Positions 32,628 through 42,707 are shown, numbered from the stretch's first letter. The stretch is 64,000 nt of DNA from Methylobacterium marchantiae (GCF_022179405.1 NZ_BPQT01000022.1:1-64000), one strand, 5' to 3'. Notes: generated by a model not told the origin, from the letters alone. Program-made: numbers and translations.

Positions 32628-34844
32628 ATGCTGAAGGTCCGTCAGACCCATTCCGACGCGGCTGCTCCCCGTCCTTCGCGCCGCGCCTTCCTCGGCGGCG
32701 CCGGCGCTGCCGCCGGTGCCCTGGTGATCGGCTTCACCCTCGACCCCGCAAAGCAGGTGCGCGCTGCGGCCGGTCCGGACCTGTCCTCGGCGCCGGCTCA
32801 GCCCAATGCCTTCGTGCGCATCGCCGCCGACGACACGGTGACGGTGATGATCAAGCATCTCGACATGGGGCAGGGCAACACGACCGGCCTCGCCACCATC
32901 CTCGCCGACGAGCTCGACGCCGATTGGTCCCGCGTGCGCGTGGCCTTCGCCCCCGCCGATGCGACGCTCTACAACAACCTGCTGATGGGGCCGATCCAGG
33001 GAACCGGCGGCTCGACGGCGGTGGCGAATTCCTGGTTCCAGCTCCGCAAGGCCGGAGCGGCGGCCCGTGCGATGCTCGTGTCTGCGGCGGCCGAGAAATG
33101 GTCGGTCCCGGCCTCCGAGATCACGGTGTCGGCAGGCGTGGTCCGTCATGCGGCCTCGAAGCGCGAGGAGCGGTTCGGTGCCTTGGCCGAGGCGGCCGCC
33201 GCGATACCGGTGCCGCAGCAGCCGAAGCTCAAGGATCCGAGCCAGTGGGTCCTCATCGGCAAGAAGGTGCCCCGGCTCGATTCCTCGGCCAAGACCGATG
33301 GAACCGCCATTTACGCCATGGACATCCGGCGTCCGGGGCAGGTGACGGCGGTGGTGGCCCGGTCTCCGCGCTTCGGCGGAACCGTGGCGCATGTGGACGA
33401 CAAGGCCGCCCGCGCCGTGCCCGGCGTGGTCGACGTGGTGACGATCCCCAGCGGCGTCGCCGTGATCGCAAAGGATACGTGGTCGGCGATGAAGGGGCGT
33501 GACGCCCTGTCCGTCACCTGGGACGACAGCACCGCGGAGAAGCGCTCCTCGGACGCCATCCTCGCGGAATATCGCGAGACCGCGAAGCGGTCCGGGATCG
33601 TCGCGTCCGAAAAGGGCGATCCGGCCGCGGCGATCGCCGGATCGGCCAAGGTCGTCGAGGCCGAATTCACCTTCCCCTACCTCGCCCATGCGGCGATGGA
33701 ACCCCTCAACGCGACGATCGAGAAGGCGGCGGACGGATCCTACGACATCTATGCCGGCCTGCAGTTCCAGACGATCGAGCAGGCGGTCGCCGCCGCTACC
33801 CTTGGCGTGACGGCCGACAAGGTCAGGCTTCACACGCAATGGGCGGGCGGGTCCTTCGGGCGCCGCGCTACCCCGAGCGCCGATTACATCGCCGAAGCCG
33901 CCTCCATCATGAAGGCGACCGGCGGCAAGGCGCCGGTCCATCTGGTCTGGACCCGCGAGGACGACATGGCGGGCGGGTTCTACCGTCCCATGGTCCTGCA
34001 CACCCTGCGGGCGGGCCTCGACGCCAAGGGTGCCATCACCGGCTGGCAGCACAGGATGGTCGGCAAGTCGATCATGATCGGCTCGCCGTTCGAGGCGATG
34101 CTGGTGAAGAGCGGCGTCGATTCCACCACCGTCGAAGGCGCATCGGACACGCCCTACGCCCTGCCGTCCTACCGGTTCGAGGTCCACAACGCCCGTGAGG
34201 GCGTGCCCGTGCTGTGGTGGCGCTCGGTGGGCCATACCCATACGGCGCAGGCGATGGAGGTGTTCATCGACGAGCTGGCCCATGCCGCCGGAGCCGATCC
34301 GCTCGCCTATCGCCTGGGCATGCTGACCGGCGCGCCGCGCCTGTCGGGCGTCCTGAAGCTCGCGGCCGAGAAGGCGCAGTGGGACAAGCGCAGCGGCGGA
34401 AAAGGCCAGGGCCTCGGCATCTCGGCGCACGAATCCTTCGGGTCCTACGTGGCGATGGTGGCCGACATCACCGCCGAGGCGGCGCATGTGAAGGTCAACC
34501 GCATCGTCGCGGCGGTGGATGTCGGCATCGCCGTCAACCCGGACGTGATCCGCGCGCAGGTGGAAGGGGCGGTGGGCTTCGCCCTGTCGTCGGTCCTGCG
34601 CAACCGGATCACCCTGAAGGACGGGGTGGTGCAGGAGAAGAACTTCGACGCCTACGAGCCGACCCGGATGAGCGAGATGCCGGTGGTGGAGGTGCATATC
34701 GTGGCCTCCGATGCCGCTCCGACCGGCATCGGCGAGCCGGGCGTGCCCGTGATCGCCCCGGCGATCTCGAACGCGATCTTCGCCGCGACCGGTCAGCGCC
34801 TGCGCTCTCTACCCCTCGATCTGACCGGATTGAAGGGCGTTTGA
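32628..34844 (+). CDS. iorB: Molybdopterin-binding large subunit, xanthine dehydrogenase family (IorB-like), Tat-exported
   Basis: The 738-aa protein carries a Tat signal (SRRAFLGG, 17-24, then an Ala/Gly-rich stretch), which fits export of a folded molybdoenzyme with its small subunit. Family features are [30 protein letters not shown], the split-domain [22 protein letters not shown] and the C-terminal [14 protein letters not shown], containing the conserved active-site Glu. The substrate may be an aldehyde or N-heterocycle. No FAD subunit, cytochrome c or XdhC-type maturase is adjacent, so the electron acceptor and maturation genes must lie elsewhere. Confidence 0.93.
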   Translation: MLKVRQTHSDAAAPRPSRRAFLGGAGAAAGALVIGFTLDPAKQVRAAAGPDLSSAPAQPNAFVRIAADDTVTVMIKHLDMGQGNTTGLATILADELDADWSRVRVAFAPADATLYNNLLMGPIQGTGGSTAVANSWFQLRKAGAAARAMLVSAAAEKWSVPASEITVSAGVVRHAASKREERFGALAEAAAAIPVPQQPKLKDPSQWVLIGKKVPRLDSSAKTDGTAIYAMDIRRPGQVTAVVARSPRFGGTVAHVDDKAARAVPGVVDVVTIPSGVAVIAKDTWSAMKGRDALSVTWDDSTAEKRSSDAILAEYRETAKRSGIVASEKGDPAAAIAGSAKVVEAEFTFPYLAHAAMEPLNATIEKAADGSYDIYAGLQFQTIEQAVAAATLGVTADKVRLHTQWAGGSFGRRATPSADYIAEAASIMKATGGKAPVHLVWTREDDMAGGFYRPMVLHTLRAGLDAKGAITGWQHRMVGKSIMIGSPFEAMLVKSGVDSTTVEGASDTPYALPSYRFEVHNAREGVPVLWWRSVGHTHTAQAMEVFIDELAHAAGADPLAYRLGMLTGAPRLSGVLKLAAEKAQWDKRSGGKGQGLGISAHESFGSYVAMVADITAEAAHVKVNRIVAAVDVGIAVNPDVIRAQVEGAVGFALSSVLRNRITLKDGVVQEKNFDAYEPTRMSEMPVVEVHIVASDAAPTGIGEPGVPVIAPAISNAIFAATGQRLRSLPLDLTGLKGV

Positions 34845-34892
34845 GTACCGGATTCCGAAGGCTCATTGACCGGATCGGAGAGCCTCAGCAGG

Positions 34893-35714
34893 TCAACGCC
34901 TGAGGAAATCCACGAGATCGGTCGTCAGGCGTTCGTGATGGGTCATCGGGATCGCGTGCGGCGCGCCGTCGTAGATCACGAACTCGGCGCTCGGCACGGC
35001 GGAGGCCGTCACTCTCGCCGTGACGTCGATCGGCACGGTCTGGTCGGCGTCACCGTGGATGATCAAGCAGGGGATCGTCACATTCGCCATGTCCGGCCGG
35101 AAATCGGTCTCGGAGAAGGCCCGGACGCAGGCGATCGTGGCTTTCGGCGAGGCCAGCATGGCGATCTGGCCGGCCCAGTCCATCAAGTCCGTCGAGGCGG
35201 GCGAGGTGAACATGCCGGCACCGAAGAAGCCCCTGTTGAAATCGGCGAGGAAGGCCGGCCGGTCCATCCGCAACCCGTCGATCATGTCGTCGAACACGCT
35301 CGCATCGACGCCGTCGGGATGGTCCGGGGTCTTCAGCATCATCGGCGTCACCGCCGAGACCAGGACCGCCTGGGAGACCCGGGCCGTCCCGTGGCGCGTG
35401 AGATAGCGGACGACCTCGCCGCCGCCCATGGAGAAGCCGACGAGGGTCGCGTCGCGGAGATCGAGGCTCTCCAGCACGGCGTGGAGGTCGTCCGCGAACG
35501 TATCGTAATCGTAGCCGCTCCAGGGCTGGCCCGATCGGCCGAAGCCCCGGCGATCGTAGGCGACGGCGCGGAAGCCCGCCTCCGCCACCGGCACCATCTG
35601 GTACTCCCACATATCGGCATCGAGCGGCCAGCCGTGGAGAAACACGACGGGACGCCCGCTGCCCCAATCCTTGTAGTAGAGCTCCGTCCCGTCCGGCGCG
35701 GTGATGAAGGCCAT
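34893..35714 (-). CDS. Alpha/beta hydrolase (non-heme chloroperoxidase type)
   Basis: Cytoplasmic hydrolase of 273 aa. It begins FITAPDGTELYYKDWGSGRPVVFLHGWP, the pattern of cofactor-free haloperoxidase/esterase enzymes. The nucleophile elbow is GFSMGGGE, the acid region HGDADQTVP and the catalytic His is in GAPHAIPMTH. Perhydrolase or esterase activity is inferred from the family. The start 35714 has a GGGAGCGG SD-like sequence. It converges on iorB. Confidence 0.93.
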   Translation of the reverse strand: MAFITAPDGTELYYKDWGSGRPVVFLHGWPLDADMWEYQMVPVAEAGFRAVAYDRRGFGRSGQPWSGYDYDTFADDLHAVLESLDLRDATLVGFSMGGGEVVRYLTRHGTARVSQAVLVSAVTPMMLKTPDHPDGVDASVFDDMIDGLRMDRPAFLADFNRGFFGAGMFTSPASTDLMDWAGQIAMLASPKATIACVRAFSETDFRPDMANVTIPCLIIHGDADQTVPIDVTARVTASAVPSAEFVIYDGAPHAIPMTHHERLTTDLVDFLRR

Positions 35715-35864
35715 GGTGGTCCGCTCCCTGTCTTCCGCTCGTGTCATGCTCGCGGGACGGCTCGGTGACGCCGGCCCCTCCATCGATTCAAGCGCGGGGT
35801 GCGGCCTCTCGTTCCCGTGGGACCCGCTCGCAAGATCGGGCCGTCACACTACCTTCCGGCGCAG

Positions 35865-36512
35865 ATGATCCCCTTCGAGACGACCGCCGAGGCCCTGCGG
35901 GCCTGCCGCCTCTGCCGCGATGCGCCTCTCTATGGCGCCCCCCTGCCGCAGGAGCCGAAGCCCATCGTGCAGGGCTCGTCCTCGGCGCGCCTCTGTATCG
36001 CCAGCCAGGCGCCGGGCAACCGGGCCCACAGGAGCGGCATCCCGTTCATGGACCCGTCGGGCGTGCGGCTGCGCTCCTGGCTCGGCCTCGGCGAGGCGGA
36101 TTTCTACGATGCGTCCCGGCTCGCCATCGTGCCCATGGGGGCCTGTTTCCCTGGGCTCGATGCCAAGGGCGGCGACAAACCTCCCCGCCGGGAATGTGCG
36201 GAACGCTGGCGCGACGCCCTGTTCGCGGGCCTGCCGGCGGTGGAACTGATCCTGGTCATCGGCCAGTATTCGCAGGCCTGGCATCTCGGCCGGGTCGAGG
36301 GCGGGTTGACCGCCATGGTGCGGAACTGGCGCGCCATCCTCGACGAGCCGCGCCGCCCGCGCGTGCTGCCGCTGCCCCACCCGTCTTGGCGCAACAACGG
36401 CTGGCTCAAGGCGAATCCCTGGTTCGAGGCCGAGCTTCTTCCGGTCCTGAAGCAGGAGGTGTCCCGCGTGATGAGGCATCAGGATCGAACGACGGTCCCG
36501 TCCTCGGAATGA
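35865..36512 (+). CDS. Uracil-DNA glycosylase family protein, Fe-S type
   Basis: The 215-aa protein belongs to the family 4/5-like uracil-DNA glycosylase superfamily. Motif 1 is SQAPGNRAHRSGIPFMDPSG (49-66) and the C-terminal motif is LPHPSWRNNGW, with HPS at 172-174. Four cysteines in the arrangement C-x2-C (14, 17) and C-x16-C (94, 111) match the [4Fe-4S] site of family 4 and UdgX enzymes. Motif 1 differs from the classical GEAPGxxED, so specificity is open. The start at ATG 35865 is preferred; a GTG at 35799 is in frame. Confidence 0.85.
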   Translation: MIPFETTAEALRACRLCRDAPLYGAPLPQEPKPIVQGSSSARLCIASQAPGNRAHRSGIPFMDPSGVRLRSWLGLGEADFYDASRLAIVPMGACFPGLDAKGGDKPPRRECAERWRDALFAGLPAVELILVIGQYSQAWHLGRVEGGLTAMVRNWRAILDEPRRPRVLPLPHPSWRNNGWLKANPWFEAELLPVLKQEVSRVMRHQDRTTVPSSE

Positions 36513-36604
36513 TCGTGCAGGAATAATCGTGCCGGTGAGGGTCGATTTCCCGCCGCGATGCCTCCGGCGAGGTTATGCTCTCCCGGCAACGAGGAGCCCA
36601 CCCG

Positions 36605-36805
36605 GTGAATGCCCAGAACGCCATAGACGCCCTCACGCTGCAGCACCGGCGTCTTACCGACATGCTGCGCGGCATCGACGGCGGCCTGTGGTGGTCGTCC
36701 GACGTCACCGCCGGGATCGACGCGGACAGCATCTACGCGCAGGCGGAGGTGATCCGCATCGCCCTCGACGAAACGAAGCGTCTCGTGACGAAGATCACCG
36801 CGTGA
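36605..36805 (+). CDS. Small conserved-type protein, unknown function
   Basis: A 66-aa frame starting at GTG 36605, chosen because GAGGAG lies 8 bases before it; an ATG at 36575 is also in frame. The product is soluble and helical, with Trp-Trp in the middle (GGLWWSS) and an acidic/basic mix. No family is recognised. It stands alone before 270 bases of non-coding sequence that precede pyrF. Confidence 0.55.
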   Translation: MNAQNAIDALTLQHRRLTDMLRGIDGGLWWSSDVTAGIDADSIYAQAEVIRIALDETKRLVTKITA

Positions 36806-37077
36806 GTTCGTGGCATCTCGCCCCACCTTACCCGAATGGTGGCCGAGATCCCGGCGCCGAACGCGGTCGAAGGCATCTTCTCTGCCTTGAGGCGCTGCCG
36901 CCCGCGGCGAGAAATCTTCCGCGGCTTTCACACACCGAGACGTGCCCGGCTTCAGTCGTGCCTTGACTGAGGTTCTGCCGAAACCGCCGCGGGCCGTTAT
37001 CTCCGAATGAGACCGCGCCCGCGTTGACAGAGGGGCCTGCGACGGCGATCCGTCTCGCGAGATTGTCCGGAGCCCTC

Positions 37078-37776
37078 ATGTCCCCCATCGCCGTCGATCC
37101 GCGAGACCGCCTCATCGTCGCCCTCGACCTGCCGAGCGTCACCGAAGCCGAGGCGCTGGTGGACCGGATCGGCGACGCGGCGACATTCTACAAGATCGGT
37201 TATCGGCTGGCCTATTCCGGCGGTCTGTCGCTGGTCCGGCGCCTCTCCGATGCCGGCCTCAAGGTCTTCATCGACCTGAAGCTGCACGATATCGGCAACA
37301 CCGTGGAGGACGGCGTCCGCGCCCTCTCCGACCTCGGCGTGACCTTCCTCACCGTCCATGCCTATCCGCAGACCATGCGAGCGGCGGTGCGGGGCCGGGG
37401 CGAGGACGGCCCGACGATCCTCGCGGTCACCGTGCTCACCTCCTACGATCAGGCCGATGCCGACGAGGCCGGCTATGCCATGCCCGTCGCCGATCTGGTG
37501 GCCCTGCGCGCGCGGCAGGCGGCGGATGCGGGGATCGGCGGCATCGTCTGCAGCGCGGCCGAGGCGATCTCCGTCCGCTCCGCGATCGGCCCGTCGCGGC
37601 TCATCGTGACTCCGGGCATCCGACCCGCGGGAGACGCTGTGGGAGACCAGAAGCGGGTGATGACTCCGGCGGCCGCGATGGCGGCAGGGATCGACCACAT
37701 CGTCGTCGGTCGTCCGATCACCCAAAACGCCGATCCGCGCGCCGCCGCGCAGGCGATCCTGGCCGAGATGGGCTGA
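37078..37776 (+). CDS. pyrF: Orotidine 5'-phosphate decarboxylase
   Basis: Final step of UMP synthesis: OMP to UMP plus CO2. The 232-aa protein starts [10 protein letters not shown], carries the catalytic charged array [12 protein letters not shown] (Asp66, Lys68, Asp71), and ends with the phosphate-binding TPGIRPAG and [12 protein letters not shown] segments. SD GGAG is 5 bases before the ATG. It is monocistronic with a bidirectional hairpin at its end. Confidence 0.97.
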   Translation: MSPIAVDPRDRLIVALDLPSVTEAEALVDRIGDAATFYKIGYRLAYSGGLSLVRRLSDAGLKVFIDLKLHDIGNTVEDGVRALSDLGVTFLTVHAYPQTMRAAVRGRGEDGPTILAVTVLTSYDQADADEAGYAMPVADLVALRARQAADAGIGGIVCSAAEAISVRSAIGPSRLIVTPGIRPAGDAVGDQKRVMTPAAAMAAGIDHIVVGRPITQNADPRAAAQAILAEMG

Positions 37777-37805
37777 GAACCCGCCGCGCCCGCGGTTCGG
37801 GTCTC
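37775..37805. terminator. Bidirectional terminator between pyrF and the TetR gene
   Basis: Nested arms GAGA-A-CCCG-CCGCG (37775-37788) and CGCGG-TT-CGGG-TCTC (37791-37805), beginning at the pyrF stop codon, form a strong GC hairpin between the convergent genes. Confidence 0.65.
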
Positions 37806-37834
37806 CCAGCAGGCCCTCTCGTCAGGTCTGCGTG

Positions 37835-38482
37835 TCACGACCTCTCGGCGGGCCCGTGCAGGGCGCGGAGGAGGAAGGCGATCATCGCGTCGATCGGCGG
37901 GGCGGGCGCGTTGGAATACTGGCTCACGAGGACGGGGTGACAATAGCGCGTGATGGCGACGTGCAGGCAGGCGGCGGTGGTCGCGGGATCCTCGACCTGG
38001 AACTCGCCGCTGCGCACGCCTTCCGTCACCACCCGCTCCAGCGCCTTGCCGATCCGGTCGATATGGTGGCGACAGGCGTCCCAGCTCTCCGACATGGCGG
38101 CCTCGACCATCTCGTGGATGCGGGGATTGTCGCTGCAGCGCTCGATACAGTCGCGGTGGAGTTCGCGGATGATCTCGGCGATCCGCTGATCGGCGCTGAG
38201 GCCGGGCGCCACGGCGATGCCGGCGATGAGCGCCTCGACCTCGCGGGTGACGCGCTCGACCACGGCCTCGTTGATCGCCTTCTTGGATTCGAAGAACCGG
38301 TAGACGTTGGCCGGGCTCATCCTGAGCGTCTTGGCGATGTCGGCCACGGTGGTCTTCTGGTAGCCGATATCGCGGAAGAACTGCTCGGCCGTCGCCAGGA
38401 TCCGGCATCGTGTGGTGGGCGCGGGTTCCTCCGGGCGAAGTTCCTGCACGCGAACTGGCACCTGATCGGCGTCGATTGTCAT
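37835..38482 (-). CDS. TetR/AcrR family transcriptional regulator
   Basis: DNA-binding regulator of 215 aa. The N-terminal helix-turn-helix (about 25-70) reads RILATAEQFFRDIGYQKTTVADIAKTLRMSPANVYRFFESKKAI, shown here by its key blocks TTVADIA and SPANVYRFF. The C-terminal ligand domain (about 85-210) resembles TetR_C_7/YcfQ-type regulators. Its target and ligand are unknown; the gene upstream on the opposite strand is the MCP, 194 bases away, a possible target. Confidence 0.92.
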   Translation of the reverse strand: MTIDADQVPVRVQELRPEEPAPTTRCRILATAEQFFRDIGYQKTTVADIAKTLRMSPANVYRFFESKKAINEAVVERVTREVEALIAGIAVAPGLSADQRIAEIIRELHRDCIERCSDNPRIHEMVEAAMSESWDACRHHIDRIGKALERVVTEGVRSGEFQVEDPATTAACLHVAITRYCHPVLVSQYSNAPAPPIDAMIAFLLRALHGPAERS

Positions 38483-38676
38483 GAAAGAACCCTAAGTCTC
38501 CCGCTCTCGGCCGTCAAAACGACGGTGGTGAACCATGACCGTCCTCGCATCCCATGGATGAACGTCACGGGAATGGTATCGGCGATGGGCCGGTCTCACC
38601 TTTCGTCAGACGTGCCCACTTCCGCATTAGTTTCGCCTTTAACTGAATTTTAGACGCGCTCGACGATAATAGATTT

Positions 38677-40410
38677 ATGATGTTCCTCCGCCGCCCGAAG
38701 CATGTGTCCGAAGAGATCCGGTCTGTTCCGGTCGAAGAGGTTGCTCGACCAGAAGAGGCGAGATCGCGATTGTCGGGTGGGACAGACGTCCTCGATACCA
38801 TCGAAGCCGATATCCGGTCGGCGATCGACGGTGTCAGCGGCTCCATTGCAACGGCCCGCTCCGACGTGGTCGAGATGCAGGAGAGCCTGGCCGGCATCCG
38901 CACGCGGATGACCGAGCTAGCGGAGGCCGCCCAATCCGCCGCCTCGGCGACGACGGACCTCGCCGAGCGGACCGGCGGCCTGTCCTCCACCTCCGCCCGG
39001 ATCACCGAGGCGATGGGGCAGGCCGGCGGCCATCTCGACCAGGCGGGAGACCGGGGAACGGAGGCGCGTGCCCTCATCGCGGCCTTGGCCGAGGCCGGCA
39101 ACGAGATCGCCAGCATCGTCGATACGATCTCGGCGGTGGCGAGGCAGACCAACCTGCTCGCGCTCAATGCCACGATCGAGGCGGCGCGGGCGGGCGAGGC
39201 GGGGAGGGGCTTCGCCGTGGTCGCCAGCGAAGTGAAGTCGCTCTCGGTCCAGACCGCCCAGGCCGCCGAGGACGTCCGCGCGAGGATCGCCCGCCTGCGC
39301 CAGGGCGCGGCCTCTTCGGGCGCCGCAATCGAGGCGGTGGCCGGCGCCATCGAATCGGTCCGCCCGGCCTTCGCCACCGTCCGCGACATCGCCGCCGCCC
39401 AGGCCGAGACCGTGACCGGGATCGTCCAGGGCGCCCATCGCGCGTCGGGTCTCGTCGCCACGGTCGACCGGGATGCGGGTCAGGCCACCGCGGCGACCCT
39501 CGCCCTCAACGCCCAGGCCGAGGCCATGGAGGCCGCCGCCGCCCATGCCGCCGAACAGGCCTCAGGGCTCGGACGGCGCTTCGTCGCTGTCATGCGCCAG
39601 AGCGAGATCGGCGATCGCCGTCGCCACGACCGTTTCCCGGTGGATCTCGCGGTCGGGCTCGCCGATGGACGGCAGACCCGGACCATCGACCTCAGCGAGG
39701 GCGGCGTGCTGCTGGCGATGCCGTCGGGCCATCCGCTCCGGGTCGGGCAGAGCCTGCCCGTCGAGATCGAGGCGATCGGTCCGGTCCCGCTGACGATTGT
39801 CGGAACCAGCGCGATGGGCCTGCACGGCGCGTTCGGAGAACTCGATGCGGGAATGCGCGAACGGCTCCGGCAGAAGCTCGCGGCGATCCATACCGAGCAT
39901 GCGCCGCTCATCGCCAAGGCGCAGGAACTGGCATGGCGGGTGAGCTGCGTCCTCACCGCCGAACTCGATGCCGGGCGCCTCGACGAAGCGACGCTGTTCG
40001 ATACCACCTACACGGCGATCCCCGAGACCAACCCGCTGCAGTTCATGACCCGTTCGGTGATGAGGCTCGAAGCGCTGATCCCGCCGATCATGGAACCGGA
40101 ACTGGCGCAGGACAACCGGATGCTGTTCTGCATCGTCACCGATCGGAACGGTTTCCTGCCGGTGCACAATACGAGATACGCCCAACCCCAGCGGCCGGGC
40201 GATCCGGTCTGGAACAACGCTCATTCCCGCAACCGGCGGATCTTCGACGATCGCACCGGCATCACCGCCGCCCGCTCGACGCGGCCGGCGATGGTGCAAT
40301 CTTATCTCAGGCAGGTGGGGTCGGAGACGTATATCGTCCGGGAAGTCGACGCGCCGATCCGCGTGCGCGACCGGCATTGGGGCGCCTGCAGGACGGCCTA
40401 CCGCCTCTGA
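38677..40410 (+). CDS. Soluble methyl-accepting chemotaxis protein with PilZ domain
   Basis: Cytoplasmic chemoreceptor of 577 aa without transmembrane helices. Residues 38-300 form the MCP signalling coiled coil with the hairpin tip [22 protein letters not shown] and [16 protein letters not shown] (143-185), the CheA/CheW contact site. Residues about 313-400 are a PilZ domain: RRRHDR (314-319) and DLSEGG (338-343) supply the c-di-GMP-binding Arg and D/NxSxxG motifs. Residues 405-577 form a C-terminal sensor seen in other MCPs ([27 protein letters not shown]-like RDRHWGACR). It therefore may couple c-di-GMP and a redox or ligand signal to a chemosensory array. It stands alone. Confidence 0.92.
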   Translation: MMFLRRPKHVSEEIRSVPVEEVARPEEARSRLSGGTDVLDTIEADIRSAIDGVSGSIATARSDVVEMQESLAGIRTRMTELAEAAQSAASATTDLAERTGGLSSTSARITEAMGQAGGHLDQAGDRGTEARALIAALAEAGNEIASIVDTISAVARQTNLLALNATIEAARAGEAGRGFAVVASEVKSLSVQTAQAAEDVRARIARLRQGAASSGAAIEAVAGAIESVRPAFATVRDIAAAQAETVTGIVQGAHRASGLVATVDRDAGQATAATLALNAQAEAMEAAAAHAAEQASGLGRRFVAVMRQSEIGDRRRHDRFPVDLAVGLADGRQTRTIDLSEGGVLLAMPSGHPLRVGQSLPVEIEAIGPVPLTIVGTSAMGLHGAFGELDAGMRERLRQKLAAIHTEHAPLIAKAQELAWRVSCVLTAELDAGRLDEATLFDTTYTAIPETNPLQFMTRSVMRLEALIPPIMEPELAQDNRMLFCIVTDRNGFLPVHNTRYAQPQRPGDPVWNNAHSRNRRIFDDRTGITAARSTRPAMVQSYLRQVGSETYIVREVDAPIRVRDRHWGACRTAYRL

Positions 40411-40487
40411 GCCGTGGCATCAGGCTCGGCCAGGCCATGCGGGTATCCCGCATCGGAGTTTGTTTTGATTTGTCTTTCCAGGGCCTT

Positions 40488-40502
40488 ACCTCATCCTGAG
40501 GT
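40488..40502. repeat. REP-like core ACCTCATCCTGAGGT
   Basis: ACCTCA-TCC-TGAGGT, perfect 6-bp arms, the core of the Rhizobiales intergenic repeat seen complete at 48670-48794. Here only the core is present, 77 bases after the MCP gene; it may also serve as a weak terminator. Confidence 0.6.
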
Positions 40503-40564
40503 GGTCTGATGGGATGATCGACGTGGGTTTGAGCAGCCGCTGAGACATCCGATCGACCGGGCTC

Positions 40565-40762
40565 TCAGGAGCCGAATTGCGATCCGAGCTGCTCGAGATA
40601 CTCCGCGAGATCGACGCCGCCGATGCGGGTGCCGTAATCGAAGCGCATGCCCTGGCGGATATCGACGCTGGTCTTCTTCGTCGTCAGCGTGAACGGCTTC
40701 ACGCAGATCCAGGCGCCGTCGCGCCGGTGCTCGAAGAAATTGAGGATGTCGTGCTTGGCCAT
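40565..40762 (-). CDS. Small conserved-type protein, unknown function
   Basis: A 65-aa soluble protein starting at ATG 40762 with an SD GGAGG 5 bases upstream. It contains FFEHRRDGAWICVKPFTL and a polar C-terminus (DLAEYLEQLGSQFGS). No domain or family is recognised. The strong SD and regular codon use favour a real gene. It lies behind the cys locus, separated from cysI by two hairpins. Confidence 0.65.
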   Translation of the reverse strand: MAKHDILNFFEHRRDGAWICVKPFTLTTKKTSVDIRQGMRFDYGTRIGGVDLAEYLEQLGSQFGS

Positions 40763-40866
40763 CGCCGCCTCCGGTCGATTTGCCGGATCAACCGCCAAGT
40801 CACGCCGGAGTTCGGCCGCCGCTGTCTTATATTCGCAGGCGCCCGAGCTTGGCCTTTAGGCCATCG

Positions 40867-40902
40867 CACGTGCACTGCACCCTATTCGATGCAGTGCACG
40901 TG
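40867..40902 (-). terminator. Terminator-like perfect hairpin after cysI
   Basis: CACGTGCACTGCA (40867-40879) and TGCAGTGCACGTG (40890-40902) are exact 13-bp complements around a 10-base loop, 11 bases beyond the cysI stop. A short GGCC-TTTA-GGCC palindrome follows at 40851-40862. Confidence 0.65.
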
Positions 40903-40913
40903 TCGGGAACGGG

Positions 40914-42707
40914 TCAGGCGGCGCCTTTGAGAGCGCCGATATTCTTGTGGAAGTCCGGCCCGTTGAAGGTCTTCGTCACGTAGCCGGCGCGGATCAGGAA
41001 GTCGCCGAACCGCTCGCCCGGCGTCTTGCCCGCCGCGTAGGCTCCGAAGAGCGGATCGAGGATCGTCCTGATCTCGGAGGCGTTCACGTCCTCGGCGTAG
41101 AGCTTGCCGAGGCGCGAGCCGTCGAAGGCGGCGCCGAGATAGAGGTGGTAGCGCTCGGGTCCGCGCCCGACGAAGCCGATCTCGGCGATGAAGGGCCGGG
41201 CGCAGCCATTGGGGCAGCCGGTCATGCGGATGGTGATCTCGTCGTCCTGCAGGCCGTGCGAGGCGAGGCTCTCCTCCAGTTCCGTCATCAGGTCCGGCAG
41301 GTAGCGCTCGCTCTCGGCCAGCGCCAGGCCGCAGGTCGGCATGGCGACGCAGGCGATCGAGTTGCGGCGCAGGGCACCGGCTCCCTTCAGTAGGCCGTAC
41401 TCGTCGACCAGGGCCTCGATCTCGGCACGCTTCTCGGCCGGGACGTTGGCGATGATGACATTCTGGTTGCCGGTGAGGCGGAAATCGCCCTCGTGGACCT
41501 CTGCGATCCGGCGCAGGCCCGCCAGAAGCTTCGGGCCGTCGCCCTCGTAATCCTTGATGCGGCCCGAGGCGACGTAGAGGGTCAGGTGGTGGCGGCCGTC
41601 GTCGCCCTCGGTCCAGCCGTAGCGGTCGCCGTTATTGGTGAAGGTGAACGGCTTCGGGTCGGAGAGCGCCTTGCCGACGCGCTTCTCCACCTCGGCGCGG
41701 AAGGCGGCGAGGCCGTACCGCTCGATCGTGTATTTCAGGCGGGCGTTCTTGCGGTTCTTGCGGTTGCCCCAGTCGCGCTGGACGGTCATCACCGCCTCGG
41801 CCACCTTCACCGCCTCCTCCGGCTTGCAGAAGAGCATCACGTCGGCCGTGCGCGGGAAGGTGTCCGGCTCGCCATGGGTCATGCCCATGCCGCCGCCCAC
41901 CGTCACGTTCCAGCCGGTGACCTTTCCCTTTTTGTCGAGGATGGCGATGAAGCCGAGATCGTGCGCGAAGACGTCGACCTCGTTCGAGGGCGGCACCGCG
42001 ACGACGATCTTGAACTTACGCGGCAGGTAGGTCTTGCCGTAGACGGGCTCGAATTCGGGCTCGCCGCCGAGCACCTTCTCGCCGTCGAGCCAGATCTCGC
42101 GCCAGGCGTTGGTCTTCGGCAGCAGCGTGTCCGAGATCTCCTTGCCGAGCTCGAAGGCGGCCTTGTGGGCGCCCGACTGGGCCGGGTTGGTGGAGGCCAT
42201 GACGTTGCGGTTGACGTCGCCGCAGGCGGCGATGGTGTCGAGCAGCGCGCCGTCGATGGCGGCCATGGTGCGCTTGAGGTTCGACTTGATGACGCCGTGA
42301 TACTGGAAGGTCTGGCGCGTCGTCGCCCGCAGGGTTCCGTTGGCATAAGTGGTGGCGATGTCGTCGAGGACGAGCCATTGCCTGGGCGTCACCACGCCGC
42401 CGGCGATGCGCAGGCGGATCATGAAGCTGTAGGCCTTGTCGAGCTTCTTCTTGGTCCGCTCGGGGCGCAGGTCGCGGTCGTCCTGCAGGTACATCCCGTG
42501 GAACTTCACGAGCTGGCCGTCATCCTCGGAGATCGCGCCGGTGGCGTGCTTGAGGAGCCCGTCGGCCAGGGTGCCGCGCAGGAAGCCGCTCGCGATCTTG
42601 ATGTGCTCGTTATGGGCGAGGCCGGCCTCGCGCGCCGCTTCGGCCTCGTCGATCGGGCGGGTCGTCGGCGGCGTCTCGTAGGTGCGGGGAGGTGTGTGGT
42701 CGTCCAT
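40914..42707 (-). CDS. cysI: Sulfite reductase hemoprotein (beta) subunit
   Basis: Reduces sulfite to sulfide with six electrons from the CysJ flavoprotein. The 597-aa protein has the duplicated nitrite/sulfite reductase layout, with the siroheme-contact region NVMAS and TGNQNVIIANV, and four cysteines that coordinate the [4Fe-4S]-siroheme site: Cys453, Cys459 (CVAMPTC) and Cys498, Cys502 (CPNGC). The start is at 42707 (MDDHTPPRT); the longer frame is not supported. It is 76 bases downstream of cysJ on the same strand. Confidence 0.95.
   Translation of the reverse strand: MDDHTPPRTYETPPTTRPIDEAEAAREAGLAHNEHIKIASGFLRGTLADGLLKHATGAISEDDGQLVKFHGMYLQDDRDLRPERTKKKLDKAYSFMIRLRIAGGVVTPRQWLVLDDIATTYANGTLRATTRQTFQYHGVIKSNLKRTMAAIDGALLDTIAACGDVNRNVMASTNPAQSGAHKAAFELGKEISDTLLPKTNAWREIWLDGEKVLGGEPEFEPVYGKTYLPRKFKIVVAVPPSNEVDVFAHDLGFIAILDKKGKVTGWNVTVGGGMGMTHGEPDTFPRTADVMLFCKPEEAVKVAEAVMTVQRDWGNRKNRKNARLKYTIERYGLAAFRAEVEKRVGKALSDPKPFTFTNNGDRYGWTEGDDGRHHLTLYVASGRIKDYEGDGPKLLAGLRRIAEVHEGDFRLTGNQNVIIANVPAEKRAEIEALVDEYGLLKGAGALRRNSIACVAMPTCGLALAESERYLPDLMTELEESLASHGLQDDEITIRMTGCPNGCARPFIAEIGFVGRGPERYHLYLGAAFDGSRLGKLYAEDVNASEIRTILDPLFGAYAAGKTPGERFGDFLIRAGYVTKTFNGPDFHKNIGALKGAA

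Noticed and set aside
32499-34697. Minus-strand open frame of about 730 codons opposite iorB
   Set aside because: It is a shadow of iorB with His/Arg/Gly-biased composition and no domain.
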